Assembly: GCA_023384095.1 (NCBI GenBank)
Contig: JAHDXT010000024.1
Coordinates: 1-51,509 of the forward strand
Length of the DNA: 51,509 nucleotides
Direction of reading: 5' to 3'
From: Hyphomicrobiaceae bacterium
Lineage (GTDB): Bacteria > Pseudomonadota > Alphaproteobacteria > Rhizobiales > Hyphomicrobiaceae
Positions 1-9,518 of this stretch are shown here, one piece after another (positions within the stretch are counted from its first letter, which is position 1; each line of letters opens with the position of its first letter). Below the pieces are notes generated by a model. The model saw nothing but the letters and a program-made list of their open reading frames with translations, was not told where the DNA came from and did not search any database. A program made the position numbers and the translations under genes.

Positions 1-100
1 CGGCCATGACGGAAGGAAGGGCAAAGGGACCAAGCGGGACACTGCCCTTCGGCTCCGTTTCGTTTCAGGCCCTGCGGGTCTGACCCTAGTCTAGAAAGAT

Positions 101-328
101 CTACCGCTTCGGCTCATCGTCGAGACGGCGCGCCGCCTCGACGATCATCAGCGGCACCCCATCCCTGATCGGGAAGGCGAGATGGCCGGCGCGGCTGATC
201 AGCTCCTGTCTGGCCTCGTCGTACTCCAGCGGCGTCTTGGTGAGCGGGCAGACCAGGAGCTCCAGCAGCCGCCTGTCGATGGTCTCCTCGCGTTTGGCTC
301 CGGGCGCGCCCGTCGGATACTTGCTCAT
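101..328 (-). CDS. Trm112/YcaR-family small protein
   Basis: A 75-residue protein with the compact Trm112/UPF0434 pattern: [17 protein letters not shown] near residues 21-37, then a segment ending in [16 protein letters not shown]-like sequence (here [18 protein letters not shown]). Members of this family are small, often zinc-associated proteins that activate methyltransferases in eukaryotes and archaea; the bacterial role is unclear. Only one CP motif is visible, as in bacterial YcaR. It is the last gene of a minus-strand run after the Lon-domain and thioredoxin genes, a gene order I recognise from Hyphomicrobiales. The family call is solid and the function is unknown. Confidence 0.9.
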   Translation of the reverse strand: MSKYPTGAPGAKREETIDRRLLELLVCPLTKTPLEYDEARQELISRAGHLAFPIRDGVPLMIVEAARRLDDEPKR

Positions 329-351
329 TGTCGGCCCTCGTCAGCTCGCAG

Positions 352-1035
352 TCAGTTCATGGCGCTGCCCGATCCGCTCTCACCCGACGCCAGCTCCATC
401 TCGGCGAGGGCCATCAGCACTGCTGCCCGATCCTTCAGCTCCTTGGCCTCGAGCAGCGCCTGCTTCTCCTCGGCGCCATAGGGACACACGACCGAGAGCG
501 AGTTGACCAGGTACTCGCTCGGCGCGCTCAGAATGGCCCGCCAGTCGGCTTTGAGCTTGTGGGCCTCGAGATAGCTCTTGAGGACCCGCAGCAGGTTGGA
601 CCTGTCGACGAGCTCCTCGCCAGCGCCGACGCGGAAGTCGTCGCTGAAGCGGTCGTAATCGACCTCGAAGATGCGGTAGGGCTTGGCCGTCGCCATTTCG
701 GCGACGAGGCTGAACCGGGCCACGCCCGTGACCGTGACCAGCACACGGTCGTCATCGAGCTCCTGGAACGCCGTCAGCCGGCCGGCGCAGCCGACGGCCC
801 GCAAGCCGGCCGTCTTGCCGGGCGGGCTCTCCTCGTCGCTGTCGGAGCGCTCCGGCTGGACGACGCCCACGATGCGAGATCCCGAAACGATGTCCTCGAG
901 CATGGACAGATAACGCGGCTCGAAGACGCTGAGCGGCAGCACGGCGCGCGGCAGCAGGATGACGCCACGCAGCGGAAAGACGGGGATCTGCTGAGGCAGA
1001 TCGGCCGGACGGCGGTAGCGGTCGGTCGGGGCCAA
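352..1035 (-). CDS. Lon N-terminal (substrate-binding) domain protein
   Basis: A 227-residue protein made almost entirely of the Lon protease substrate-binding domain, starting IPVFPLRGVILLPRAVLPLSVFEPRY (split here: IPVFPLRGVILLP then LSVFEPRY). There is no ATPase or protease domain, so this is the stand-alone type, not Lon itself. The start appears to be TTG at 1035, preceded by an AAGGAGG ribosome-binding site about 6 nt away. It lies 25 nt after the thioredoxin gene and just before the Trm112-like gene, so the three are probably one operon. The role is likely peptide or protein binding in quality control; this is inferred from the family only. Confidence 0.88.
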   Translation of the reverse strand: MAPTDRYRRPADLPQQIPVFPLRGVILLPRAVLPLSVFEPRYLSMLEDIVSGSRIVGVVQPERSDSDEESPPGKTAGLRAVGCAGRLTAFQELDDDRVLVTVTGVARFSLVAEMATAKPYRIFEVDYDRFSDDFRVGAGEELVDRSNLLRVLKSYLEAHKLKADWRAILSAPSEYLVNSLSVVCPYGAEEKQALLEAKELKDRAAVLMALAEMELASGESGSGSAMN

Positions 1036-1060
1036 GTCGCCCTCCTTCGAGGTCCGCCCG

Positions 1061-1969
1061 TCAGGAGAACATCAGCGAGGACAGCCTGCGCCTGCCCTCG
1101 ACGGTGTGGGTGTCCTTGGGTCCCCAGGCGTCGAAAAGCTGCACGAGCTGCTTGCGCGCGGCCTGGTCGTTCCAGTTGCGGTCGCGGCGGAACAGCTCGA
1201 GCAGGTGCTCGACCGCTCCGGCCTTGTCGCCGCGCGCCGCCAGCGCCAGCGCCAGGTCGAGCCGCGCCTGGTGATCGGCCGGATTGGCGGCGACCTTTGC
1301 CTGCAGCTTCGCCACGTCGGCGCCGTCTCCGGCCTTTTTCGCCAGCTCGAGCGCGGCCAGCACGCTCGCGACGGCGCTCGACTGGCGCTTGTCGGGAGGC
1401 ACGAGGGCGATCGTCTGCTCGGCTCGGGCCGTATCACCGCTCTTCAGATAGCACTTGGCGAGCCCGGCGAGCGCCGCCGCGTTCTGGCGGTCGTCCTGCA
1501 GCACGGCGGCGTAGATCTCCGCGGCCTGCTGCAGGTCTCCGGCATCGACGGCCTGGTCGGCGGACTGCAGCATGGCGGCGACGTCGGCCTGGCTGTCCTC
1601 GCCGAGGAGACGGTCGATGAAGGCCCTGATGGCGCTCTCCGGCTGAGCCCCCATGAAGCCGTCGAGCGGCCGCCCGTCCCGGAACGCGTAGACCGTCGGC
1701 AGCGACTGCACCCGGAGCTGTCCCGGGATCGTCGGGTGCTCGTCCACGTTGAGCTTCACCAGCAGCACCTTGCCGCCGTAGCTCCTCACCACCTTCTCGA
1801 GCACAGGCGTGAGCTGCTTGCAGGGCCCACACCAGGCCGCCCAGAAGTCCACCAGCACCGGCGACGTGCGCGAGGCCTCGAGCACGTCCTTGGCGAAGCT
1901 CGCCGTAGTGGCGTCCTTGATCAACTCCGACTGACCTGCGGCGGCAGGCTGGCGTGCTCCGAAATCCAT
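1061..1969 (-). CDS. Thioredoxin-domain/TPR protein (CnoX/YbbN type)
   Basis: About 302 residues. An N-terminal thioredoxin fold carries the intact active site WCGPC (Cys47 and Cys50), followed by an alanine-rich tetratricopeptide-like half with repeats such as AEIYAAVLQDD and LAGLAKCYLKSGD. This two-part layout and length are those of CnoX/YbbN, a chaperone-linked thioredoxin that protects proteins during oxidative stress. The ATG at 1969 was preferred over one at 2023 because it has AAGGAGA 7 nt upstream and begins the conserved region. It heads the operon with the Lon-domain and Trm112-like genes. Confidence 0.9.
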   Translation of the reverse strand: MDFGARQPAAAGQSELIKDATTASFAKDVLEASRTSPVLVDFWAAWCGPCKQLTPVLEKVVRSYGGKVLLVKLNVDEHPTIPGQLRVQSLPTVYAFRDGRPLDGFMGAQPESAIRAFIDRLLGEDSQADVAAMLQSADQAVDAGDLQQAAEIYAAVLQDDRQNAAALAGLAKCYLKSGDTARAEQTIALVPPDKRQSSAVASVLAALELAKKAGDGADVAKLQAKVAANPADHQARLDLALALAARGDKAGAVEHLLELFRRDRNWNDQAARKQLVQLFDAWGPKDTHTVEGRRRLSSLMFS

Positions 1970-2044
1970 CTGGGTCTCCTTGGCCGGCTCCGACTTCCGC
2001 GGCTCACGCAGGCGGAACAGCATAAGATCGTGGCGGCCGACTCC

Positions 2045-2551
2045 TCAGACAATGGGGCCGTCTACCAATCCGACAAAGCGCGGCTCATGTCCACAGAAGC
2101 GAATGAACCGCAAAAGATCGTCACGCGCAATGTTGGTCGTAGCGGTGTTCTCGAGCGGGTGGCAGTTGATCGTGTCGAAGGACAGCAGGCGCTCGTCGAG
2201 CACGAGCGCGACCCGGCCGGCACGGTCGTTGATCAGCGCGAGCGTGGTGACGGACCCCGGCGCCACCCCGAGCACCTCCATCAGGAGGTCCGGGCTGCCG
2301 AAGCTGAGCCGTGCGCAGCCCAGGATCTTGTGCAGCGTCTTCAGATTGATCTGGCTGTGGCTCTCCGCCGTCACCAGGAACAGCTTGCCCTTGGCATCCT
2401 TGAGGAACAGGTTCTTGGTGTGGCCGCCGGGCAAGTCGCGTTCCAGCTTCTCGCTCTCGGCGACGGTGAAGACGGGCTCGTGCTCGACAGTCCGGGTCTC
2501 GATCCCGAGCTCGCTCAGGCATGCGAAGAGGTCGGCGCGGGTGGCAGGCAT
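2045..2551 (-). CDS. Prolyl-tRNA editing protein (YbaK/EbsC, ProXp/PrdX type)
   Basis: A 168-residue YbaK-fold protein. The sequence GGHTKNLFLKDAKGKLFLV near residues 42-60 and the later GSVTTLALIND are hallmarks of the free-standing editing domain that removes mischarged alanine (or cysteine) from tRNA-Pro in the cytoplasm. Length is normal for the PrdX/ProXp subgroup. It is separated from the thioredoxin gene by 75 bp on the same strand, so co-transcription is possible. Confidence 0.92.
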   Translation of the reverse strand: MPATRADLFACLSELGIETRTVEHEPVFTVAESEKLERDLPGGHTKNLFLKDAKGKLFLVTAESHSQINLKTLHKILGCARLSFGSPDLLMEVLGVAPGSVTTLALINDRAGRVALVLDERLLSFDTINCHPLENTATTNIARDDLLRFIRFCGHEPRFVGLVDGPIV

Positions 2552-2746
2552 CTCGGGCGGGGCCTCGAGGCAATCGGTTGCTGGTCGCGGCAGCGTCTAT
2601 CCCGTCCGGTCGCCGCGTGCAACAAGACCGGTGATACGCGCCGGCGACCGCGGCAGCGTATCGGGGCGCGACCGCTTGCAATCCCCCGACGTTTGCGCCA
2701 TAAGTCTGGGCCGCGCCGCAACCGGCTGCGGTACCCCCAAACGGAC

Positions 2747-2821
2747 GCGGGCGTAGCTCAGGGGTAGAGCATCACGTTGCCAACGTGAGGGTCGTGAGTT
2801 CGAATCTCATCGCCCGCTCCA
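2747..2821 (+). tRNA. tRNA-Gly (anticodon GCC)
   Basis: A 75-nt cloverleaf. The acceptor arms GCGGGCG and CGCCCGC pair fully, the anticodon stem CACGT/ACGTG encloses the loop TTGCCAA (anticodon GCC), and the T-arm contains GTTCGAATC. The CCA end is encoded at 2819-2821. All parts are seen directly. Confidence 0.97.
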
Positions 2822-2866
2822 TTGTCACACGACCGGCCTACACCACCCGAGCATTGCCGGCGCGCG

Positions 2867-3760
2867 CTATCCGGGCGGCTGGGCGGCGACGCCCGCTTTG
2901 GCAGTTGCCGGAGAGTTGCTCGAATGGGCATGTGCTTCGCCCAGCCTCGTCAGCACCTCCTCCGCAAACGCCCGCACCGACTGCCCCGCCTCTCCCGGAT
3001 ACTTGGCCTGGTACGAGCGCTCGATCGTGGAAAAGCGCGCAGCGTTCTGCAGCGCATTGATGCGCGGCACGACCTGCGCAAAACAGCAGTTCTCCGGGTT
3101 CTCCTGCAGCCAGCGGTGATACTCGTCGTCGACCAGCGACGCACGGTCCTTCATGTTGACCAGCACGCCGAGGTTCTCCGCAAATCCCATCTCAGGATTG
3201 AGCTGCTTGAACCGGCGGAAGACCTCCAGACCGCAGGACGAGACGTAATCGGGCTTGGTCGGAGAGATGTGGAAGTCGGCCTCACGCAGCCAGGACTCGG
3301 TCAGCACCGAAAGCCCCGGAGGGCAGTCGATGAGCACGATCTCGAAGATGGGGCGGACGTCGTTGAGCAGATTGCGGATGGCCGCCCTCAGCCTCGCATG
3401 GAGGCTCTCCCGGGAGACCTCGCGCTCGAACAGCGTCAGTTGCATGTCGCTCGGGAACAGATAGACCGACCGGGCATCGTCGACGTCCGACACCCCGCGG
3501 ACGACGAACTGCGGCCACTCGACGGGCGCGTTGTTGAGCACCGAGGCGACCAGGAAATCGACGAGGGTCAGCCCGCTGCCCTGGAGCTGGTGCAGGCTCG
3601 CCGGGGTCATCAGCATGGAGCTGATGCTCGCCTGCGCGTCGGAATCGATCACCAGAACGTTCTTGCCGTGATAGGCCGCCAGGGTTTCGGCCAGCGCCAG
3701 CACGATGGTGGACTTGCCGACGCCTCCCTTCGTGTTCATGACGGCAATCGTGTTTCTCAT
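2867..3760 (-). CDS. ParA/MinD-family ATPase without a ParB partner
   Basis: About 297 residues from the ATG at 3760, which immediately precedes the deviant Walker A KGGVGKST (residues ~11-18); Walker B-like IVLIDCPPGLS and the LVIDSDAQAS motif are also present. ParA-type ATPases position DNA or protein cargo on the nucleoid or membrane. No ParB gene or obvious parS-like repeat is next to it, so it is probably an orphan with a specialised cargo and not the chromosome partition ATPase. An upstream in-frame start at 3847 exists but adds a low-complexity leader. The C-terminal tail is Ala/Ser/Pro-rich. Confidence 0.85.
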   Translation of the reverse strand: MRNTIAVMNTKGGVGKSTIVLALAETLAAYHGKNVLVIDSDAQASISSMLMTPASLHQLQGSGLTLVDFLVASVLNNAPVEWPQFVVRGVSDVDDARSVYLFPSDMQLTLFEREVSRESLHARLRAAIRNLLNDVRPIFEIVLIDCPPGLSVLTESWLREADFHISPTKPDYVSSCGLEVFRRFKQLNPEMGFAENLGVLVNMKDRASLVDDEYHRWLQENPENCCFAQVVPRINALQNAARFSTIERSYQAKYPGEAGQSVRAFAEEVLTRLGEAHAHSSNSPATAKAGVAAQPPG

Positions 3761-3913
3761 CTCACCCACGGCGGACAAAGAGGCGACCCCGGAGACTGCC
3801 GGCGGCCGGCTCGACAGGATCGGCTCGGGTTTCCCGAACGATGACACGATGCGGGGGCAGAAGGAAAGGGCTGCGCCCCGGAAACCGTTGTGGCGACATT
3901 GTGATCGCTGGAC

Positions 3914-4504
3914 TCACTTGGCCTTCTGCCGCGCCAGGTCGTGATACTCGCGGTTCGGCCGCATGTCGGTCGCCGCCGCGATGCGGTTCGACATGTTGTA
4001 GAAGGCGGCAACAGCGGCGATGTCCCATATCTCGCGATCTCCGAATCCGGCGCCGCGCAGCGCCTCGCGGTCGGCCTCCTCGATCCTGCCCGGCTGCTCG
4101 GTCAGCTTGACCGCGAAATCGAGCATCGCTTTCTGGCGCGGGTCGAGCCGGGCGGCACGGTAGTTCTGCGAGATGAGCTCGCCCAGCTCCGGGTCCTTGC
4201 CCCGCTGGCGCACCGCCGCGCCGTGCGCCGTCAGGCAGTAGTGGCAGTGGTTGACCGAGCTGACCGCGACCGCGATCATTTCGCGCTCCAGCTTGCTCAA
4301 CCCGCTGTCGCCCAGCATCAGATCGTCCGCCATGTCGATGAACGCCTGCAGCTTGGCATTGTCGAAGGCGTAGGAGCGCAGCACGTTCGGCACGAAACCG
4401 AGCTTCTCCCGGCATTTGGCGAAATATGCGGCGATCGCGGGCGTCGGCTCGGCGTCCGGTCCCAGATCCAGGGCGGTGACCCGTTCGTCGCTTCGCTGCT
4501 GCAT
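3914..4504 (-). CDS. Peroxidase-related protein, AhpD-like (carboxymuconolactone decarboxylase fold)
   Basis: A 196-residue AhpD-like protein. The redox motif SVNHCHYCLTAHG (HCxxCxxxH, around residues 83-95) is intact. The C-terminal part (AGFGDREIWDIAAVAAFYN) matches the uncharacterised peroxidase-related enzymes of this family. It probably reduces peroxides with its vicinal-type Cys pair. It stands alone, transcribed away from the glutamate dehydrogenase gene. Confidence 0.88.
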   Translation of the reverse strand: MQQRSDERVTALDLGPDAEPTPAIAAYFAKCREKLGFVPNVLRSYAFDNAKLQAFIDMADDLMLGDSGLSKLEREMIAVAVSSVNHCHYCLTAHGAAVRQRGKDPELGELISQNYRAARLDPRQKAMLDFAVKLTEQPGRIEEADREALRGAGFGDREIWDIAAVAAFYNMSNRIAAATDMRPNREYHDLARQKAK

Positions 4505-4663
4505 TGGGCTGGTCTCCTGTCGTCAATCTGCTGCCGGCAAAGGTAGACCCAGAGCGCAGCCCTGTCATTCCGGCAGGACGGCGCCGACTGTGCTATCATG
4601 AGCCCTGTTTCTGATTGGGCCGGGCTCGGAGTCCGGCCGCTCGATGATCGGAGCCCTGGACAC

Positions 4664-7600
4664 ATGGCACTCGACGCGCCACGGACCGACGGCGCCATCC
4701 TGAACAGCATCGAGCCCCACCTCGACGCCTCGGCGGACCTCCGGGTGTACTGCAGCCTGCTGTTCGGCGAGGAGCCCGACGGCCTGGCTCAGTACGAGCC
4801 CGAAGCCCTCGCCGGCATCGCGCGGTCGAGCTTCGCATTCGCCGAGACGAAGCCGCGCGGCAGGCACAAGATCCGCCGGCATGCCGTTACCCTCGAGACG
4901 GCCTCGGGCTCGCAGCCGTTCACGCTGGTCGAGATCGTGAACGACGACATGCCGTTCCTCGTCGACAGCATCATCGGCGAGCTGCAGGCGCGCGGGATTT
5001 CCGCTCTCCTCGTGCTGCACCCGATCCTCAAGGTCCGGCGCTCGGGCCAGGGCGGGCTCAAGCGCATCCTCGGGCCCGGCGACAGCAACTGGGGCGACGG
5101 CACCCAGGAGAGCTGGATCGTGCTGCTGCTCGACGCCATGACCCCGGCGGCGGCAGACAGCCTCACCGAGACGCTGTCGTCGGTGCTGGACGACGTGCGG
5201 GTCGCGGTCACCGACTGGCAGACGATGACGGCCCGCTTCGACCGGGCCATCCACACGCTGGAGACGTCGCCGCCGCCGATCGCGCCCGGCCTGCTTTCGG
5301 AATCGCTCGCCTTCTGCCGCTGGCTCGTCGACGGCCAGTTCACGTTCCTCGGCCTGCGCGAGTACCGGCTCGCCGGCAGCGAGGAGACAGGCGACCTGGT
5401 GCCGATGGAAGGGAGCGGCCTCGGCGTGCTCAGGGACCAGGGCCTGCCCGTGCTCAGCCGCCGCGGCGCCGCGCTGGCGATGACGCCCGAGATCCGCAGC
5501 CACTTCTTCGCGCCGCACCCGCTGGTCATCACCAAGTCCAACATCATGTCGCGCGTCCACCGGCGCGCGTTCATGGATTACGTCGGCCTCAAGACCTACA
5601 AGTCCGACGGATCGCTGGCTGGCGAGCTGAGGCTCGTGGGGCTGTTCACGTCGCAGGCCTACACGCAGCCCCCGCAGCAGATCCCGTTCCTACGGCACAA
5701 GATCGAGACGGTGATCGCGCAGTCGGGATTTGCGCCCGGCAGCCACGCCGCCAAGGCGATCGCCAACGTGCTCGTGACGTTTCCCCGCGACGAGCTGTTC
5801 CAGGTCGACGAGGAGCTTCTGTTGGGATGGGCGCGCGGGATCATCGATCTGGATTTGCGGCCGCGCGTGCGCCTCTTCGCGCGCCTAGAGCGTTTCGGAC
5901 GCTACGTCTCGGTCCTCGTCTTCGTGCCCCGTGACCGGTTCACGACCAGCGTCCGCGAGCGGATCGCCGCGATCCTCGCCGAGGCTTACGGCGGCAGTGT
6001 CCGGACCTTCACGCCTTTCTTCACCGAAGGGCCACTCGTACGCGTCCACTTCATCATCGGGCGTAACGACGGGCCGCCGCCGCAGGTCTCGGAGCAGGAC
6101 CTGGAGGCCAGGATCAGCGAGGCCACGCGCACCTGGGAGGACCAGCTCGCGGACGCCATCCATAAGGGCGACGAGGCGCTGGCGGCGCTGGCGCCGAAGT
6201 ATCAGGCCGCATTCCCCGCCGGCTACACCGAGATGTTCAGTGCCTCGCGGGCTCTCGAGGATATCGCCCGCATCGAGCGGCTGAGCCCGGAGCGCCCGCT
6301 GGCGATCGACTTCCACGAGGAGGGGGCGACGGGAGGGCGGCGGGTGCGCGCCGCCATCTACCGCTTCGATCAGCCGATCCCGCTGTCGGAGCGGGTGCCG
6401 GTGCTCGAGAATTTCGGGTTCTTCGTCATCGACGAGCGCAGCTATCGCGTCATGCCGCGCTTCGAGGAGGGCGTTCGCGAGGTGGCGCTGCACGACATGG
6501 TGCTGGAGACGGCCACCGGCGCCCCGCTGGAGCTGGCGTTGCAGGACATGCGGATGGAGGCCAGCTTCCTGGCCGTGTGCCGCGGCGAGGCTGACAACGA
6601 CGGTTTCAATCAGCTCGTCGTCACGGCTGGAGGCGACTGGCGGGAAGCGGCCGCGCTCAGGGCCTATGCCGCCTATCTGCGGCAGATCGGGGCCCCGTTC
6701 GGCATGCGCTATGTCGCCGAGACGCTCAATCGCCACGCCGGCATGGCGCGGGACCTCGTCGAGCTGTTCCATACCCGCTTCGACCCCGACCGCGACTGGT
6801 CGAGCGAGGAGCGCGCGCGGGCGCAGGAGCGCATCCGCCAACGGATCGAAGGCGCGCTCGCCAAGGTGCCGAGCCTCGACGAGGACCGCATCCTGCGCCA
6901 TTTCGCGAACCTCGTCATGGCCACTGTGCGCACCAACTTCTTCCAGGTCGGCAGCGACGGGCGGCCGCCGGCGGCCATCGCCTTCAAGCTCGCGCCGCAA
7001 TCGGTCGACGGGCTCCCCGACCCGAAGCCCTATCGCGAGATCTGGGTCTACAGCCCGCGCGTGGAAGGCGTGCACCTGCGGTTCGCGCCCATCGCGCGCG
7101 GCGGCATCCGCTGGTCGGACAGGGCGCAGGACTTCCGCACCGAGGTGCTCGGACTAGGCAAGGCGCAGCAGGTCAAGAACACGGTGATCGTGCCGCAGGG
7201 CGCCAAAGGCGGCTTCGTGCCGAAGCAGCTCCCGCGCGCCGGCTCGCGCGAGGAGATCGCGAAGGAGGGCATCGCCGCCTACCGCTCGTTCGTCTCGGCG
7301 ATGCTCGACATCACCGACAACATCGTCGCCGGAGAGGTGGTGCCGCCGGCGCGCGTCGTTCGGCACGACGGCGACGATCCTTACCTCGTCGTGGCCGCCG
7401 ACAAGGGCACGGCGACATTCTCAGACTTCGCCAACGAGATCTCTCTGAGCCATGAATTCTGGCTCGGAGACGCCTTCGCTTCGGGCGGCTCGGCGGGCTA
7501 CGACCACAAGCGCATGGCGATCACGGCGCGCGGCGCCTGGGAGTGCGTCAAGCGCCACTTCCGCGAGATGGACTTCGACATCGAGACGCAACCGTTCCGG

Positions 7601-9481
7601 GTGGTCGGCGTCGGCGACATGTCGGGCGACGTGTTCGGCAACGGCATGCTGCTGTCGCGGGCGATCCGGCTGCTGGCCGCATTCGATCACCGCGACATCT
7701 TCATCGATCCCGATCCGGACCCGGAGACGAGCTTCGCGGAGCGCAAGCGCCTGTTCGATCTGCCCCGCTCGAGCTGGCAGGATTACGACAAGTCGTTGAT
7801 ATCGAAGGGCGGCGGCGTCTTCTCCCGCTCGGTCAAGTCGATCCCGCTGTCGCCGGAAACGCGCGCGCTGCTCGCTATCGATGTGGACGCGCTCACGCCG
7901 GCGGAGCTGATGCACGCCATCCTCAGATGCGAGACGGACCTCATCTGGTTCGGCGGCATCGGCACTTACATCCGCGCCTCGACCGAAAGCCACGACCATG
8001 TCGGCGACCGCGCCAACGATGCGATCCGTGTGACGGGGCTGGAGGTGCGCGCGAAGGTCATCGGCGAGGGCGCCAACCTCGGCGTCACTCAGGCGGGCCG
8101 CATCGAGCTCGCGCGGCAGGGCGGCCGCATCAACACGGACTTCATCGACAATTCGGCCGGCGTCAACTCCTCCGACCAGGAGGTCAACATCAAGATCGCG
8201 CTCGGCCCCGCGGTGGCATCGGGCCGGCTCGATGCGACCGCGCGCCGGGAGCTCCTCGCTTCGATGACCGAGGACGTGGCGGCCGCGTGCCTCGTCAACA
8301 ACTACCAGCAGTCGCTGGCCCTGAGCCTCACCGAGCGCAGCGCCGCGCGCGACATCGCCTATCTGGCGCGGCTGATGCGGGCGCTGGAGAACCGCGGCCT
8401 GCTCGACCGCAAACTGGAGGCGCTGCCGAGCCGGCAGGAGATCGCCCAGAAGCAGGCGGCGGGCACGGGGCTGACCCGGCCCGAGCTCGCGGTGCTGTTG
8501 AGCTTCGCCAAGATCGCGCTGTCGGAGGACCTCGACTCCAGCCCGGTGCCGGACGACCCCGTTTGCGAGCCGCTGCTGACGAACTATTTCCCCGCGGCTC
8601 TGCGCGACCAGTTCCTCGACGAGATCAAGGCGCACCGGCTGCGGAGGGAGATCGTCGTCACCGGGCTGACCAACGCGATGCTCAATCGCGGCGGGCCGGC
8701 CATGGCGGTGCGGCTGGCCGACGAAAGCGGGCGCGGGCCGGGCGACGTCGCCTCCGCGTTCATCACGGTCACCGCCATTTTCCATCTGCCCGACCTGTGG
8801 CATGCGGTCGATCAGCTCGACGGGAGAATGCCGGGAGAGGCTCAGCTCGACCTCTACGCCCGTATCCAGGACTTTCTGCTCGAGCAGGTCTCGAACATGC
8901 TGCGGCACGGGATGGGCGAGGGCCTGGCGGCCACCATCGCCACGCACCGCGCGGGCGCCGAGGAGCTCGTGGCGATCCTCGATGGCTGCATCACACGACA
9001 CCAGCGCGGCCACCTCACGGCAACGCGCGAGGCGCTGGAGCGGCGCGGGGCGGGGCCGGACGTGGCCGCACGCATTGCCACACTCGACATCCTGTCCCAT
9101 GCGACGGCGGTCACGCGGCTCGCGCACGAGACGGACCGCTCGATTGCAGATGCTGCGCGCATCGCCTTCGCGGCCAACGACTATCTGCGCCTCGACGAGT
9201 TGAAGTCGCTCACGTCGGCCCTGCAGCTCCGCGACTACTACGACCGGCTCGCCGTCAACGGCGCCATTCACACGCTCGAGGCGGCGCGGCGGGCGCTGTC
9301 GTGCGAAATCCTGCGGGCAGCAGGGACCGACGGGTTCGACTTCGCAGCGTGGCAGGAAAGGCACGGAGGCCGGCTGGCGCGGGCCAAGGCAGCCCTTGAC
9401 GAGATCGCCGCGACGGGCGACGTCACTGTCTCGCGGCTGACGGTCGCGGCAGCGCAGGTTCGCGATCTGACGGGAGCCTGA
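4664..9481 (+). CDS. Large (~180 kDa) NAD-specific glutamate dehydrogenase
   Basis: A very long protein (about 1,605 residues from ATG 4664; 1,627 from ATG 4598). It is the bacterial L-GDH type: a long N-terminal regulatory region, then the catalytic core with GGIRWSDRAQDFRTEVLGL (~815), QGAKGGFVPKQ (~846), the nucleotide-binding GVGDMSGDVFGNGMLLS (~980) and GEGANLGVTQAGRIE (~1135), then a long helical C-terminal part. It converts glutamate to 2-oxoglutarate and ammonium with NAD. I prefer 4664 because GGAG lies 10 nt upstream, while 4598 has no visible ribosome-binding site. It is intact and probably monocistronic or followed by the MFS gene 37 nt downstream. Confidence 0.95.
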   Translation: MALDAPRTDGAILNSIEPHLDASADLRVYCSLLFGEEPDGLAQYEPEALAGIARSSFAFAETKPRGRHKIRRHAVTLETASGSQPFTLVEIVNDDMPFLVDSIIGELQARGISALLVLHPILKVRRSGQGGLKRILGPGDSNWGDGTQESWIVLLLDAMTPAAADSLTETLSSVLDDVRVAVTDWQTMTARFDRAIHTLETSPPPIAPGLLSESLAFCRWLVDGQFTFLGLREYRLAGSEETGDLVPMEGSGLGVLRDQGLPVLSRRGAALAMTPEIRSHFFAPHPLVITKSNIMSRVHRRAFMDYVGLKTYKSDGSLAGELRLVGLFTSQAYTQPPQQIPFLRHKIETVIAQSGFAPGSHAAKAIANVLVTFPRDELFQVDEELLLGWARGIIDLDLRPRVRLFARLERFGRYVSVLVFVPRDRFTTSVRERIAAILAEAYGGSVRTFTPFFTEGPLVRVHFIIGRNDGPPPQVSEQDLEARISEATRTWEDQLADAIHKGDEALAALAPKYQAAFPAGYTEMFSASRALEDIARIERLSPERPLAIDFHEEGATGGRRVRAAIYRFDQPIPLSERVPVLENFGFFVIDERSYRVMPRFEEGVREVALHDMVLETATGAPLELALQDMRMEASFLAVCRGEADNDGFNQLVVTAGGDWREAAALRAYAAYLRQIGAPFGMRYVAETLNRHAGMARDLVELFHTRFDPDRDWSSEERARAQERIRQRIEGALAKVPSLDEDRILRHFANLVMATVRTNFFQVGSDGRPPAAIAFKLAPQSVDGLPDPKPYREIWVYSPRVEGVHLRFAPIARGGIRWSDRAQDFRTEVLGLGKAQQVKNTVIVPQGAKGGFVPKQLPRAGSREEIAKEGIAAYRSFVSAMLDITDNIVAGEVVPPARVVRHDGDDPYLVVAADKGTATFSDFANEISLSHEFWLGDAFASGGSAGYDHKRMAITARGAWECVKRHFREMDFDIETQPFRVVGVGDMSGDVFGNGMLLSRAIRLLAAFDHRDIFIDPDPDPETSFAERKRLFDLPRSSWQDYDKSLISKGGGVFSRSVKSIPLSPETRALLAIDVDALTPAELMHAILRCETDLIWFGGIGTYIRASTESHDHVGDRANDAIRVTGLEVRAKVIGEGANLGVTQAGRIELARQGGRINTDFIDNSAGVNSSDQEVNIKIALGPAVASGRLDATARRELLASMTEDVAAACLVNNYQQSLALSLTERSAARDIAYLARLMRALENRGLLDRKLEALPSRQEIAQKQAAGTGLTRPELAVLLSFAKIALSEDLDSSPVPDDPVCEPLLTNYFPAALRDQFLDEIKAHRLRREIVVTGLTNAMLNRGGPAMAVRLADESGRGPGDVASAFITVTAIFHLPDLWHAVDQLDGRMPGEAQLDLYARIQDFLLEQVSNMLRHGMGEGLAATIATHRAGAEELVAILDGCITRHQRGHLTATREALERRGAGPDVAARIATLDILSHATAVTRLAHETDRSIADAARIAFAANDYLRLDELKSLTSALQLRDYYDRLAVNGAIHTLEAARRALSCEILRAAGTDGFDFAAWQERHGGRLARAKAALDEIAATGDVTVSRLTVAAAQVRDLTGA

Positions 9482-9518
9482 TGTCCGCGGGCGCGCCCGG
9501 CAATGGGGGAGGGAACGG

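Noticed and set aside
328-2767. Long plus-strand open frames opposite the Lon-domain, thioredoxin and editing-protein genes
   Set aside because: They are antisense shadows in GC-rich DNA; the minus-strand frames carry clear protein families and ribosome-binding sites.
7421-9364. A 647-codon minus-strand frame inside the glutamate dehydrogenase gene
   Set aside because: Antisense shadow; Arg/Gly/Asp-rich composition without motifs, while the plus strand encodes conserved GDH.
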